From assembly GCA_964019415.1 (NCBI GenBank), contig OZ025880.1, positions 4,943,085-5,007,084 on the forward strand: a DNA stretch of 64,000 nucleotides, written 5' to 3'. The notes under the pieces were generated by a model that saw only the letters and a program-made list of their open reading frames with translations, made no database searches and was not told where the DNA came from. This DNA comes from Ianthella basta. Lineage: Eukaryota; Porifera; Demospongiae; Verongiida; Ianthellidae. Shown one piece after another: positions 11,901-22,800 of this stretch; the first letter of the stretch is position 1, and each line of letters begins with the position of its first letter. The translations under genes and the position numbers were made by a program.

Positions 11901-14885
11901 GTGCTGCTTCCTTAAGCTTAATTTTAATCTATCATCCCTTGCAGTCCCCAACCCCCCAGCCTTGCGAGTGATCCTCCCCAGGTTCTCAACCAACTTCCTG
12001 GTGTGGAGTGACCCAGAGCCCTTTGTTGGTGACATCATTGGTGTGGAGATTCACTACCTGATAGACTGTGTCCCACAGAACATTCCAGAGCAGGGTGGAG
12101 GTGTGAATCAATACTCTGTCTCTGGTATCAAGGGCAGTGAGGGAAAGACACACAGCATCAGCCTGAGAGCTAGGACCACAGCAGGATGGGGCAACTACAG
12201 TACACCACTGGAGTTCACCTTCAGACCAATTGGTAAGATGGGTGGTATGCACCCTCACAGATTAGAGGTCGAAGCAAAGTGACCTATATGTATCATGCCA
12301 TGCCTAATCTTTTGCACATGCATGGCACCTACATACTCCATCTGAACTACTATTTACCATGCCCAGTATAGCTAGTTGGGTTGGGTAGCTAGTTGGAAAG
12401 CTGAGTGTATTCATCTTTATTTCTGCAGTGGCCATTACAGTGAGTGCTGTGAGCTGCAGCACACTGATGGTCAACTACACTGTCAACCCTCTTCCTGGTG
12501 GTGGGAATGAGGCCACTCTAAGGTCATTGGAGGTATCATACCGACCCATCCTGGGATCAGGTAGTACAGGGACCAGGAGTGTTGCCCTGAATGGCGACAC
12601 CATGGAGGGTGTATTGTGCCTCTTAAACCTCACTAGCAATGCGGCCTACCGTGTCACCTACAGTGTAGAAGTGAACACTGACATGTCAACTGGGCTGCCA
12701 TCAGATTTATCAGCACCTATAGAGCTGTTCACAGGCAGAACCTGCAACTCACAACAGTGCCTTGTTGTAAACAGCACCAGAACAGTTACAATAAGCCCCT
12801 CCACTTGTCCAACCTCTATTTCACCTTCTCCCACTCCTACTGGTAAGGATGAGTGCTGTCAGGAAAAAATGATGACTATAAAAATTATATATGGACACAA
12901 ATATGTGCAGTGTACACCATGTGTTGCTGGCATTTTGGGATGAAGTGATAGTAATGCTTGTTAAGGACAGGGTCGGCCAAGATGGTACTGGACTGAGGGT
13001 ACATGTGGGTGGATTTGGTGATAGAATCTGTGGTTTAGAGTAGACATAGTAAATACCAATAATTTACTTGCAACATTGTGTGCTGTTGTGTGTGTGTGTA
13101 CATGTGTGTGTCTTTGTGTGTATGCATGTACAGGTGTTTTTGCATGCTTGTTATTTTAATAGTATTTCATCATCATCATCATCATTACAGAACGTTCATC
13201 CCCAGACTGGGGGTTGTTCTAGAACTATATAATTATACTGTACATAGCTGAGAGTGCAGTGGATTGTTTCAATTCTCTTTTGTATATCCGGTTTCTCATG
13301 TGTAGTTCACTTACAAACTATGCCATTTATTTACTTTCATTCATGAATGTTACAACCAGGCATATGTATATATGATATGTTTATGTGTAACTTATACAGA
13401 CAGTGCGTTAAGCCGGTCAAAGGACATGTACACACCTGCTTAGCTGACATTAGGTCATCTGAAATGTGTGTGGTTATGCAGGAACATCTATGTACTGTAC
13501 TATAAGTGGCCACATTCAGGATACTATTTGTACACAAGCGTGACAGTGTGACAGCCATCAACACTTCCTAGGCCATTGGATGAAAACATGATTTCAATAT
13601 CATTTGAATGCATATAACTTATACAGGCCATTGCAAGTACTATGTATTATCCTGTTGCACCTCTGTTCCTGAATCATCATGTATATACCTCCCTTAATTG
13701 TGAATGCACTTCTATTTTGGCATGCAGTAGCTTGCTCCAAAACCTGTCTCAATGGTGGAACAGTGGACACCTCCTCCTGCACCTGTAACTGTGCCAAGGG
13801 GTACACTGGAGAGGAGTGCGAAAGTGAGGCTTATATGAGCCTAGCTCTTGCTTGAATATATCTATGACCTCATTGCATTTCTACTTCCTGTCATGTCATA
13901 GCCCCGTCAAGTGGCAAAGGTTTGAAGGTAAAACACATCTATATGAGTGAAAGAGGTGGTGGGTTGTGTGTGTTTCTGTGGTATCATGTCACATTTGGTG
14001 TTCATGCTTCCTGCATCTCCGAACTCAGGGTGATCCTGGAGAGCCAGGCCCCAGAGGGCCTGCAGGTAGTCCTGGACAAACTGGGGATTCTGGCCCACCA
14101 GGCCCTGAAGGACCACCTGGTGCCAAGGGGCAGAAGGGAGATCCAGTAAGTGAATTGAATGTGCACCTCTGAGTGGACTGTGCATGCCTGTGGTATGCAA
14201 GTAAGAGAATTATGTTAAGCACATTATACGGGGAAGAGCTACATAGTGCTTATTGAAGCTCTGGAATGGCCCAGTGTTTGGAATGTGTTAAAGACTTAGC
14301 CTTTGAATCTCATTTTGTACTCATTGACACCTGTTTGTTATTCTGCTCTTCCACACAGGGAGAAGGACGACCTGGAGAACGTGGCTTTCCTGGACCTCAA
14401 GGTCCTCAAGGAAGATCTGGATCACAGGTAGCTAGCCCTAGGTGCAGACACTCAAGCATGCTTGCTAAAATGGCTCCCCTTTAATTAGAAGAGCTTTCCA
14501 ATCTGCTATTTTGTGACTGCGGATATCTCCAACCTCTCCAGGGTGAGTCTGGTCCACCTGGGTCCCGTGGAAGACGTGGCAGAGTTGGACGGAGGGGTCG
14601 TCGAGGACCTCCAGGTGATGCCATGGTGGGCATCCTTAAGAATGACGACATATGCAATGAGAACAGCACTAGGCTCCTTCGGTTCAACACCACACAATCG
14701 GTGCAGAAGCTACTGTTTTGTGATGGACAGAACTGGAAGGTCAGTATGCAGTAGGCATGTGAGGAGCACATGCTGCAGTATTGCGTGATGATATACGTAC
14801 AAACTTGTTTGGTCTGTCTCTCTATATAAAGTGCATCAACCTGATGGACTGTCCCTCACTGATGGAAGGAACTCCAGGGAAGTAA
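2940..14885 (+). CDS. Gene B: secreted FN3-EGF-collagen modular protein (12 exons)
   Basis: Exons by splice sites and frame: 2940-3000, 4640-4918, 7082-7360, 11561-11848, 11945-12232, 12429-12842, 13728-13823, 13902-13927, 14029-14145, 14359-14427, 14542-14739, 14832-14885 (stop TAA). They join into one frame of 722 residues. Residues 1-20 are a signal peptide ([20 protein letters not shown]). Residues 21-113 and 114-206 are FN3-like 'a' modules. Residues 207-302 are a classical FN3 'b' ([24 protein letters not shown]). Residues 303-398 are an FN3-like 'c' ([11 protein letters not shown]). Residues 399-536 are 'd', with a Ser/Thr/Pro-rich tail. Residues 537-568 are a six-Cys EGF-like module and 569-577 a linker. 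Residues 578 to about 666 are collagen Gly-X-Y with one interruption at the 616/617 exon join. The tail to 722 has four Cys. The start is the ATG of the signal exon, conserved in genes B-F. The protein is probably secreted and trimeric in the extracellular matrix. The large intron 7361-11560 carries an inverted LINE. Exon choice is inferred, without transcript evidence. Confidence 0.8.
3001..4639. other. Intron 1 of gene B
   Basis: No coding module is recognised. It contains a MITE-like insertion at 4282-4391. Blocks of it align with intron 1 of C and D, including CTACATACCTGC and TTTGCAGAAACTAA stretches just before the first FN3 exon. Confidence 0.6.
4282..4391. mobile_element. MITE-like insertion (~110 bp) with 10-bp TSD
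   Basis: Direct repeats ATCTATGTGG at 4272-4281 and 4392-4401 flank an insert whose ends are inverted (TAGTCTCG at the left, CGAGACA at the right). The same intron of gene D has a single GATCTATGTGG near 31873 and no insert, which is an empty-site allele. Gene C carries the insertion at 18177-18286. Confidence 0.75.
5295..5850 (+). pseudogene. Remnant of a 'd' exon tail and its downstream intron, inside an intron of gene B
   Basis: Sequence from about 5305 (ACAATAAGCCCCTCCACTTG) matches the 3' end of the intact 'd' exon at 12789-12842, followed by the same GTAAGGATGAGTG donor. The following intron matches both 12843-13050 and the gene E intron 52285-52770, including TAGGCCTTTACCAGAAGCTG. The start of the 'd' exon and the whole of 'b' and 'c' are missing. 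This looks like a deleted a-b-c-d cassette of which only the end remains. It is not expected to be spliced in. Gene C has the same relic at 19190-19745. Confidence 0.65.
5860..6530 (-). mobile_element. Degenerate RTE-type LINE fragment (endonuclease-RT linker region)
   Basis: The minus strand encodes [20 protein letters not shown] and, further on, [17 protein letters not shown]. These correspond to the linker between endonuclease and reverse transcriptase of RTE-type elements; compare [13 protein letters not shown] at residues 449-461 of the LINE protein at 8999-11092. Stops and frameshifts interrupt it upstream. It is diverged from the 7986-11076 element, so it is an older and separate insertion. 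Its copy in gene C is at 19755-20425. Confidence 0.65.
7986..11076 (-). mobile_element. RTE-type LINE, 5'-inverted (twin-primed), in intron of gene B
   Basis: The element lies on the minus strand with its 3' end at 7986, which starts with a short (TGAT)n-type tail (AATCAATCAATCAATTA on +), typical of RTE elements. The 3' part (8138-8923, minus) encodes the end of the reverse transcriptase. The 5' part (8999-11076) is inverted and encodes the endonuclease and first RT motifs on the + strand. The two halves meet inside RT with little or nothing lost: one ends GVRQGCV, the other begins WLFNVFMDK. The whole is flanked by 13-bp target duplications CATTGCACTTGTC at 7973-7985 and 11077-11089. This is the expected product of twin priming during target-primed reverse transcription. 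Confidence 0.9.
8138..8923 (-). CDS. LINE reverse transcriptase, C-terminal half (RTE clade)
   Basis: A 261-residue open frame. Residues 39-42 are FADD, the catalytic palm motif [11 protein letters not shown] follows in the next RT motif, then a thumb/connection region with [16 protein letters not shown]. The C-terminus is [15 protein letters not shown], characteristic of RTE-like polyproteins. The first residues (MIVLT) read across the inversion junction and are not original; true element sequence starts at about WLFNV. The fragment lacks endonuclease and RT motifs A and B, so it is dead on its own. It is not a host gene. Confidence 0.85.
   Translation of the reverse strand: MIVLTWLFNVFMDKIVREGMENCVGGVKMSTTEVGVVLFADDVMLLTERKEDMEANLRELKKAMSNWGMKIHWGKTKVMMVSRKGEECKVCVDGEEIEQVQNMKYLGAILSADGTCEEEIEQRVGAAARVIGAMRKEVLERKELKKATKMRVYNAIVLPTMLYGSETWTVMKRHESRLGATEMAYLRRVEGVTRMDRVRNADVREAVGQEEVMEKVKRKQRAWKEKLEQMEDNRLVKKVYTEEIAGKRPRGRPRKKWIDSF
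8999..11092 (+). CDS. LINE endonuclease plus N-terminal reverse transcriptase (RTE clade), truncated
   Basis: A 697-residue frame. The apurinic/apyrimidinic-like endonuclease has FGTWNVRSL (22-30), the catalytic Glu in VSEGK (51-55), LGDFNARVG (157-165), SILDYFLV (225-232) and SDHYLV (253-258). A Lys/Glu-rich linker runs to about 480. RT follows with [15 protein letters not shown] (561-575), [12 protein letters not shown] (596-607), palm motif [11 protein letters not shown] (630-639) and TQGVRQGCV (685-693). The last codons come from the target duplication, and the frame stops just after it. Motif C lies on the opposite strand at 8138-8923. No internal stop has accumulated, so the insertion is fairly young. 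It resembles the elements often mis-annotated as 'craniofacial development protein 2-like'. Confidence 0.9.
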   Translation: MGPKKNKQGDPKLGNNNDCYRFGTWNVRSLTGKEIELIEEMKKYRLDVLGVSEGKMRGNGMKTVDGMTCVYSGVQQRRAKAGVAIYMVEELAMCIKEWKCINERLVLVRLKIREEWVCFVQVYAPTENCSVEDKEEFFDTLQETVSGLQRKDKIIILGDFNARVGNKRGEWREVIGGCGEETCNDNGKRLLEFCATNGLIISNTWYQHKEIHQFTWECRGRGLKSILDYFLVRREDRRRVKDTKVVRGAEIGSDHYLVLLKLTRRPHIRQEVRRSDHRRLHLNRWKLKEKEAQWRFRMKLERRLDRARYWEGSNVEEVWGEFKKNVMETAAEVCGTKQYRNAQKRTRWWNEEVKQAIKSKKVAYLKWLQQQTSEAKERYQEAKKEAKRVVRQARNEEWIELGRSLEDDFQKNQKRFWSRVRMCDENKADVAGKICDESGQLIVDDAGVRNRWKAYFSDLLQEDAQGQNGNQVDREVQLDEEERAPIAVEEVEVAISKLKNGKSPGICGISAEMLKAGRTVVVKWLHRIMSLAWENGQVPEDWRRAVIVPVHKKGSKVKCENYRGISLLSIPSKAYARILDERIRSVTESKVLEAQGGFRKGRSCTDQLFTIRQLSEKMIEKNKKMVVACVDLEKAYDRVGRDKLWKVLKEYGVKGRLLRAIRSLYKKSEGCVRVKDELSSWFPITQGVRQGCVIALV
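13163..13187. repeat. (TCA)n short microsatellite
   Basis: Five to six TCA repeats in the intron between the 'd' and EGF exons of gene B; also present in gene C near 27060. Confidence 0.7.
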
Positions 14886-16830
14886 GATGAATGACATGAT
14901 CTGTGGAACACCTCCTTATGGACGTTCCTGACACACATTAAATAGTTTAGCATATTAATGAGACAGTACAAGCGAGAATTATTAGTAGAATCTGATCTCA
15001 CACTCAATACAGTAGCTAGCTCAATAGTCAGTGAGTGTGGTGTAGATGTAAAATCAGTGAAATGTTACAATTATATGACATTTTGAGCTGAAGGAAAGTA
15101 ACTAGTCAGAGTGGAGGTGAGAGTAGTCGTTTGGGTGGATTGTTGCATTTGTGACATTAATGGCTCTACCTTTGGCACTCTAGCAGGGGAGTCAAGAGCC
15201 AGTGGAGCACATGAATGAAGTGGTGCCATATCCTTAGAGTATACGTATGTGTAGCTATAGTTTACTTATAAATGCATGTGTCTAGCTATGATATTCTATT
15301 CATGCAACTGGTGTTAAGTCACTCAATCAAGGGCACCTTGTTTGACGACATTCAATGATTGGGTATGTAGCTAGCTGATTGTGTGTGAAGTGGCCACATG
15401 CAGGTGAGCACAATCTTTGGTACATTACAAGTGCACTCTCTCAGATTTCTCTGAGAAATGATCTATAAGCTTTAACTAGCTAATTGCCATCGGATTATGC
15501 ATGACTGTACAAATTGCTGATGCATATGCGTGTTAGATTACCTAGTGTACATTAATCCCTCCTTATCAACTTGCAACAAGAAGTGCTATACACCTGTATC
15601 TCTCTCTATATAGAAGCTGTTCCTTCGCATACAGATGATATGCAGTGCCCAACCTCACAATCAGTGATATGGCCATATTCCCATGTCATAAGCAACAAAA
15701 CACACTTGCATAATTGACATTCTGCTTGAGCAATGTACTTGATCAGCTAATCCTATAATCCTATAATTATATAGGCCATTATATAGCCTTGTGTAAGGTG
15801 CACAGAGATTTAATGTAAGTTTGCAGTACAGTTGCAATGTTTGCATTTAAAGATATGGATACCGACTTTTTAAATTTCCCAGTTATAATTACCAAAACCC
15901 ATTCAGAGACATGCAGCTGGAGATGTATGGTACAAAGTGCACTTGGATTTTAGAAAACCTTCCTTGAATCACCTGCTGCAGGCTATATACACTGCAGCAT
16001 TGATACACAGCTAATTACATGACAGGATCTTACGGAAGAGTAGTCTGGCTTGCTAGACCATCCCATGTGAATGCCCAGCTGCAGGCCTCTGGGCACTTAC
16101 AGGACAGTTTAGCAAGCCAGACTAATGGAAGAGTAGATTATGATACTGTTATACATTATAATTTATACTTGATCATTACTTATGCAGCTTGTACTTATAC
16201 TCTAGGTAGGCATACTTGCACATTCAAAACTATGGTTGCCCCATTGCAACTTACACAAAAGCTATAGTGGTGGCTTTACAGTATAAACATTGTATAATTA
16301 TGGGGTTAAATTATATACTTGTATAGCTAGCTATATGTGTGTGGCTGCCTTTTGTGTATGTTAGGCCTGAATAGATAGCCAGACATGCTGTCTGACCTGC
16401 CAACAAAGTGCCCCCCCCCCCCCACTGATCAACCTAATTTTGTAAACTTGCACTTTAGCTAAGGTGGTAGTTTTGCAGTGCTAACTTGTGTATTATTATG
16501 GTGGTGATACTTGTCTAACTAGATATATGTGTGGCTGTGTATGTTAGGCCTGCGTAGATAGCCAGACATGTTATCTCACCTGCAGACAAAGTGCCTATCT
16601 ACGTACCCCCCCCCCTGGCTGATTAACTCAATTTTGTAAACTGTCTATTATATTACTATGCGCCAGACGCCATTTACAAACCCAATTAGCAGCACTTGGC
16701 TGGCAATTCTCAGTAGCCATACAAGCATATTAAGGCTTCTTCATAATGAAAGCAGCCGTAATTGGCAGCTGTTCTGGTGAAGTTAGCAACTAAGACTTGG
16801 GATAGCGGCCAAGCTGTTGAGATAGCCGTG
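14886..16830. other. Intergenic region B-C
   Basis: No gene is seen. ATTAAA at 14937-14942 is the likely poly(A) signal of B. The 84-bp MITE copy lies at 16043-16126 and the upstream module of C at about 16337-16650. It lacks the ~450-bp insert found at 1261-1717. Confidence 0.65.
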
Positions 16831-19800
16831 ATGAACACTTGGCTATCGAGCCTCCTTCTTCTGGCTCTCTCAGGAGTTGCAGCCACACAAAGTAAGCACA
16901 TGCATAGGACAGGCCCAGTGTGGTTAGCAGAAGGAAGATGCTGCAAGTTACCCTGTCGTATAGTAGAGTTGCAATGCTCTACAGTCATTCAACACCTATG
17001 TAAGTAATATGAACAGTGATATATTATACACACCATAAAAAACTGTAAAGTACCCAGCAATGTAAAAAAATTTGGTCAGATATGAGACACTGGTTCTCAG
17101 GAATTGTACTCCTCTACAAAACAGACTATAAACTTTCAATGCTAATGATCACTTAAATTATGTCTACAGTAAATTAATACATCTAAATGTGAAATCAGAA
17201 ATGGGACACCTGGGCAACAGAAGGTGGAACTAAATAATGCATCTAGCTGTTTCTCTGCAAATATTTAACAAAGATAGCCGTGTAGTTCTCATACAGGGTG
17301 TATGGCAACAAGGAGTGAGAATTGGTTGCACATTAGATTTAACCCATTAGTCCCGAATGATGCACTTGCAATTAGAAATAGAGCACTTACATACGTATAA
17401 GCAGAATTGGAACAGCAAGTCTGAAGCCTTTAGCATGGATGAACAATGAATCTAGTATACAACTTTCACATCTCCCACCTGTAAACTATATCTAGAGGAT
17501 AAAATACATAATCATTTCTGGATAGAGTACAGAATATGTATACACATTTATATAGTAGCTACCCATGGATGTATCCATGCCAAGGATCACATAGAGTAGG
17601 GGTACAGGTGCATGCACATGTGTGATAGATGATTGTGCAGCATAATGACTGGCATCAGTATGTGTTCTGGTATACACAGTAATAACTTCATGACTTTAGA
17701 ACCAATTGTGCCTGCACTGTGCCAAGTATGTTTGTGAAGCCTGTTTGATGCTTGTTGTTGCTAACAAACCTAAAAATTCCCACAGCCAATTCTAGTGGGG
17801 AACCATGGGATGGATGGACACTTGTATTGACTATGCCCAAATAAGGAATACTAAACATCCCTGCTACTAATTAAGTTAGTCGAGGGTTATGGTTACCATG
17901 TGACTACTCATATACCTGCACATCATCCTAATGCCTATATACATACCTGCTTGGTTTGCAGAAACTAAAGCAGAGATGCATACACTCATCTTGTACCACT
18001 GGAAGGCTATATAGTGCTGCCATCATTCTAAACGTCTACTAAATAAGTTTGAGAGTTAGCCAGAATAAATCTGAATGAGCCTCAGATGTGGCACATGGTC
18101 ACCACACATCAAAGAACTGTTTTTAAAGCAGTCACACTACAATAACAATGCATAGTGTGTGATTTCATCTGTGTGGTAGTCTCGTATAGCCCAGACCGCT
18201 TCTCCCCTCCATTTTTAATTAATGACCATGTCTCCGCGATTGCACAATAATATGCACGCGAAGAAATAGGGTCTGGAAGCGAGACAATCTATGTGGCTGG
18301 TTGCTCCTATGAGAAAACTACTATTCCCCATCACCGTTTTCTGTTTGCTTTGAGTGACTAAATACGTTAGTCAATCTCGAGGGTTGTGGTTGCCATATAA
18401 CTACTATACCTCCACATCATCCTAATGCCTATAGCTACATACCTGCCTGGTTTGCAGAAACTAAAGCAGAGATGCATATTCATCTTGTAGGGCTATATGA
18501 AGCTGCCACGATTCTCTGTTACCCTCTGATATAGGGCCTCAACCTGCCAGACATCTGTTAATCCTTGTTTTGACCAAGCGCAGTGTCTCCTACACCTTTA
18601 CTGCATCACCCACTTTTGGAGTCACTTACAAAGCCACCTTTACACCTCTGACAGCTGGCATACTCACACCACAGACTGTGAGGTTTAACAGTCCCAGCCT
18701 ACACACCACATCTGGGCTCACCCCTGATGTGACATACAGGCTACAGGTGTTTGCAGTACTGAATGGTGTGGAGAGTGCAGCCATCAGTGCAAACTTCACC
18801 ACTCTACCCGATGGTAAGTAAAGATGATGGCTAATGTGATCAGTACGTAAGACAGCTAGGTCCCTGCTAAGTATAATATTCTTGTTCATTGCTATTACAT
18901 CTTCATTGGTTCACTTGAATGAGCAAGGACTGCATCTTTGTCAGTAAGTGCCTACTAACTCAAGTCTTATTACAATAATGCACAAACTTTACCTAATTTC
19001 TCCTTCAATTTTGGTCAAATGATCACGAAATGTGGTAGGAATATGAAGAGGCATAGCAAGAGTACCATTGTTGAGTTATTCTGTCCGAGTTCTTCCCAAT
19101 TGTATGGTCGCCCGCCATATCTACTGTAAGAGATAGGGGAAGAGATTGTGTTTCGTTGTTCACATACTCCTCTTTCAATTTTCTAACAATCTTCACCAAA
19201 CCTGTTACAATAAGCCCCTCCACTTGTCCAACTTCTATCTCACCTTCTCCTACTCCTACTGGTAAGGATGAGTGCCGTCAGAAAAATTGCTAACTATAAA
19301 AATTATATGTGAGACAAATACGTGGATAGTGCAGTGTACATCATGCGTTGCTGGTATTTTGGGATGAAGTGATAGTAATGCTGGTAAGGACAGTGTGGGC
19401 CATGGTACTGGGTTGAGGGTGTGGGTGGGTTTGGTGAGAGGAACTGTGGTGTTGGTGGGGCAGGAGGGTGATGGGGGGCATGCGTGGTTGCATCAGTTGC
19501 GCATGTGGTGGCCTATCGCAATTAGCCCCTCCACATGTTCAACTTCTGTCCCAACTTCTCCCACTCCCACAGTATGTAGCTGGTCGAATGCGGCTACAGG
19601 ATTGGACAGTACACTTTAGGCCTTTACCAGAAGCTGCTATCTGTACAGTTGCTGCAACCTCCCTCCAACTTGCTAGCTAGTTTACATTAGCACAGGTACA
19701 GTGGTTCTTACTCTCTACAGGCGGGGTGCATTTAATGTTGTGGACACAAACGTTTTGTAAATTCCCCTTTGCCACTCCTTAGTTTCCATACTTCCCCTCT

Positions 19801-22800
19801 AATTCCCTGTTCTGTCATCTCCTCTACCGTACTTCCATCTCTCTCTACTGATCCACTCCTCATGTCTGCCCCCTCACTTCACCTTCCAGCAAATCTATAA
19901 AGTAGTCCTTCCACCAGTTCCTGACTTCTCTCTGTTCAGTTTGTAGGGTATTATCCTCACTCTCAACTCCCAAACCCCATTTTTGCACCCCTTCCTTTCC
20001 TTTACCTTCTATCGGATAGAATTCCTTCCATTTCTTAGAAACTCTATTTCCAATTTTTTCCACCTCTTACTCCTTTGCTTCTTTCACCATCTTCTTTGCT
20101 TCTTTGTTCGTCCTCTTCTACGTACTCTTCCCATGCACACTCAGGCTTTTCACCTAAACCCTCTTGTACAGCACTTCTTTCCTCTCACTATACTTCTTTC
20201 ACTTTCTCACTCCACCGCCCTGTTGCCTTTATCTGCATCTTTCTCCTGCGTATATATGTCACCATGTATGCTGCCTCACTAAACTTCACATGTATGAAAA
20301 ATTGTAGGGTATGCTGCCTCCTTCACATTATTCTTGAAACTCTGCCATGCATGCCTCCTCTATACCACCTTCCACTATCCTCCACCTCTGTGTAAACCTG
20401 GCGCTCAACTCCTCCTCTATGTAGATATATATAACAAGGGGTATTACATTAATTTTACTAGTAATTGGTAGTTACGCACATATCATTAATTATGTATATG
20501 TATCCAAGCCAAGGAAAAGAGTAGGATTACAGGTGTATGTGTGACTGATGACATTTGCAGCATTTCACTGTCTTCATGCAGCGCGGTATGTGCACACCTG
20601 CATTGTAATCAGTATTGTGACCTTAGTATAATAGTACCAATTACACGCTTGCATGGTGATAAGCACTTTCGAAACCTTTTTATAGCTTGTTGATGCTACC
20701 AAAACCCTACAATTCCCCATACACGTGAGGTTTAGTGAGGAAGTACAGGATTACACACTCTGCTAATTATGCCCAAATAAGGTAATAACATCTACAGAGC
20801 TTATAGTTATATGTCCAGAGTTGCGGTTACTGTATGTCCTCGTGCCTAAGTATGAAGCTGCCTCGTATGAATTAAATCAGGGATGCAATCATAATATTAT
20901 ACCTTCTCCTGTACATCTATATAGGTGGCTACACAAAGCTGCATGCCTTGATTCTTCATTACTCTCTGATATATAGGTCCTCAACCTGCCAGCAACCTTC
21001 AGACATTCAATGAGGGCAAGCGCAGTGTCTCCTACACCTTTACTGCATCACCCACTTCTGGAGTCACTTACAGAGCCACCTTTACACCCCTGACAGCTGG
21101 CATACCCACACCACAGACTGAGACATTTAACAGTGCAGCCTTACGCACCACATCTGGGCTCACTCCTGATGTGACATACAGGCTACAGGTGTTTGCAGTT
21201 CTGAATGGTGTGGAGAGTACAGCTGTCAGCAGTGACTTCACCACACGACCTGATGGTAAGGATTCTAGATATATATAGATGAGTGTCATACACACTTTTA
21301 GTACGAAGAATGTATAGTCTGGGTCCACCCACAAGTTAAAATTTGCTCCTGCAGCTGCCTGAGTAAGATCCTGTGTCAACTCACAACAGTGTACTGCTTG
21401 AGTCAGGTGCCCGGGCGTCTGCACCAGCCAGGCAGTTTAGAACAGATGACAAATACATGCAAATGTAATCAGTATTGGACAGCAATGACTCTGCTTAGCG
21501 TTTGTTCATTGTTAGTACACTTTTCAAGGGGCAATTAAGGGAGTGGCAAGGTAATACAGGGAGATAACAAAATGATATAGAAATGTTCCATTGAAAGCAA
21601 AGTGAAGAATACTATTAGACATCATATAGTCATACATATATACTTGTGTTAGGGCATCATGTGGCCTTCAGCATGCATGCGTGCATGAATGCAAAATGAA
21701 ATGGAGCAGCAGGATGGTGCAGCAATCTCTGATGGCAAAAATTGATGATTGGATAAGGCAAAAGACATTTTGCAGCCGATCAGGAACTCAACTTAACTGG
21801 AGAAGCAGATCTTCTTCTCAGCTAGAATGTAAGCTAGCCTCTTGAAAACAATAGTACACTCCTTTGCCATTGCACTTGTCAATCAATCAATCAATTACCA
21901 CAGCTTATCTCCTATGCAGGAGGTCGCCGCTATCTTTACAGTATTTAAAAATTTATGACATTGTCATAGTTCAGTGTAACATCTACATATGCATAGTCTA
22001 TAGTCAATATGTAGTATTATTCAAATCTGTAGCTAGAAACTGTCAATCCATTTCTTTCTAGGTCTTCCTCTTGGCCTTTTCCCTGCAATTTCCTCAGTGT
22101 ACACCTTCTTCACTAATCTGTTGTCTTCCATCTGCTCCAGCTTCTCCTTCCATGCTCTTTGTTTCCTTTTTACTTTTTCCATCACCTTCTCTTGTCCAAC
22201 TGCCTCTCTCACATCTGCATTTCTTACTCGGTCCATCCTTGTCACTCCTTCGACTCTTCTCAAGTAAGCCATCTCTGTTGCCCCTAGTCTGCTCTCATGT
22301 CTCTTCATCACTGTCCATGTCTCACTGCCATACAGCATGGTTGGTAGCACTATCGCATTGTACACCCTCATCTTCGTAGCTTTCTTCAACTCCTTCCTTT
22401 CCAACACCTCCTTCCGCATTGCTCCTATCACTCTGGCTGCTGCTCCCACTCTCTGTTCAATTTCCTCTTCACATGTCCCATCTGCACTCAGGATAGCTCC
22501 TAGGTATTTCATATTCTGCACTTGTTCTATCTCTTCCCCATCCACACACACTTTGCATTCTTCTCCTTTCCTACTAACCATCATCACTTTAGTCTTGCCC
22601 CAATGTATCTTCATTCCCCAGTTACTCATTGCCTTCTTCAACTCCCTCAAATTTGCCTCCATGTCCTCCTTCCTCTCTGTTAGTAGCATCACGTCATCTG
22701 CAAATAGCACTACACCCACTTCAGTAGTTGACATCTTCACACCTCCAACACAATTCTCCATTCCTTCCCTCACTATCTTATCCATGAAGACATTAAACAG

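Noticed and set aside
13081..13140. TG-rich stretch as a regulatory Z-DNA element
   Set aside because: A short, imperfect (TG)n microsatellite; nothing further supports a function.
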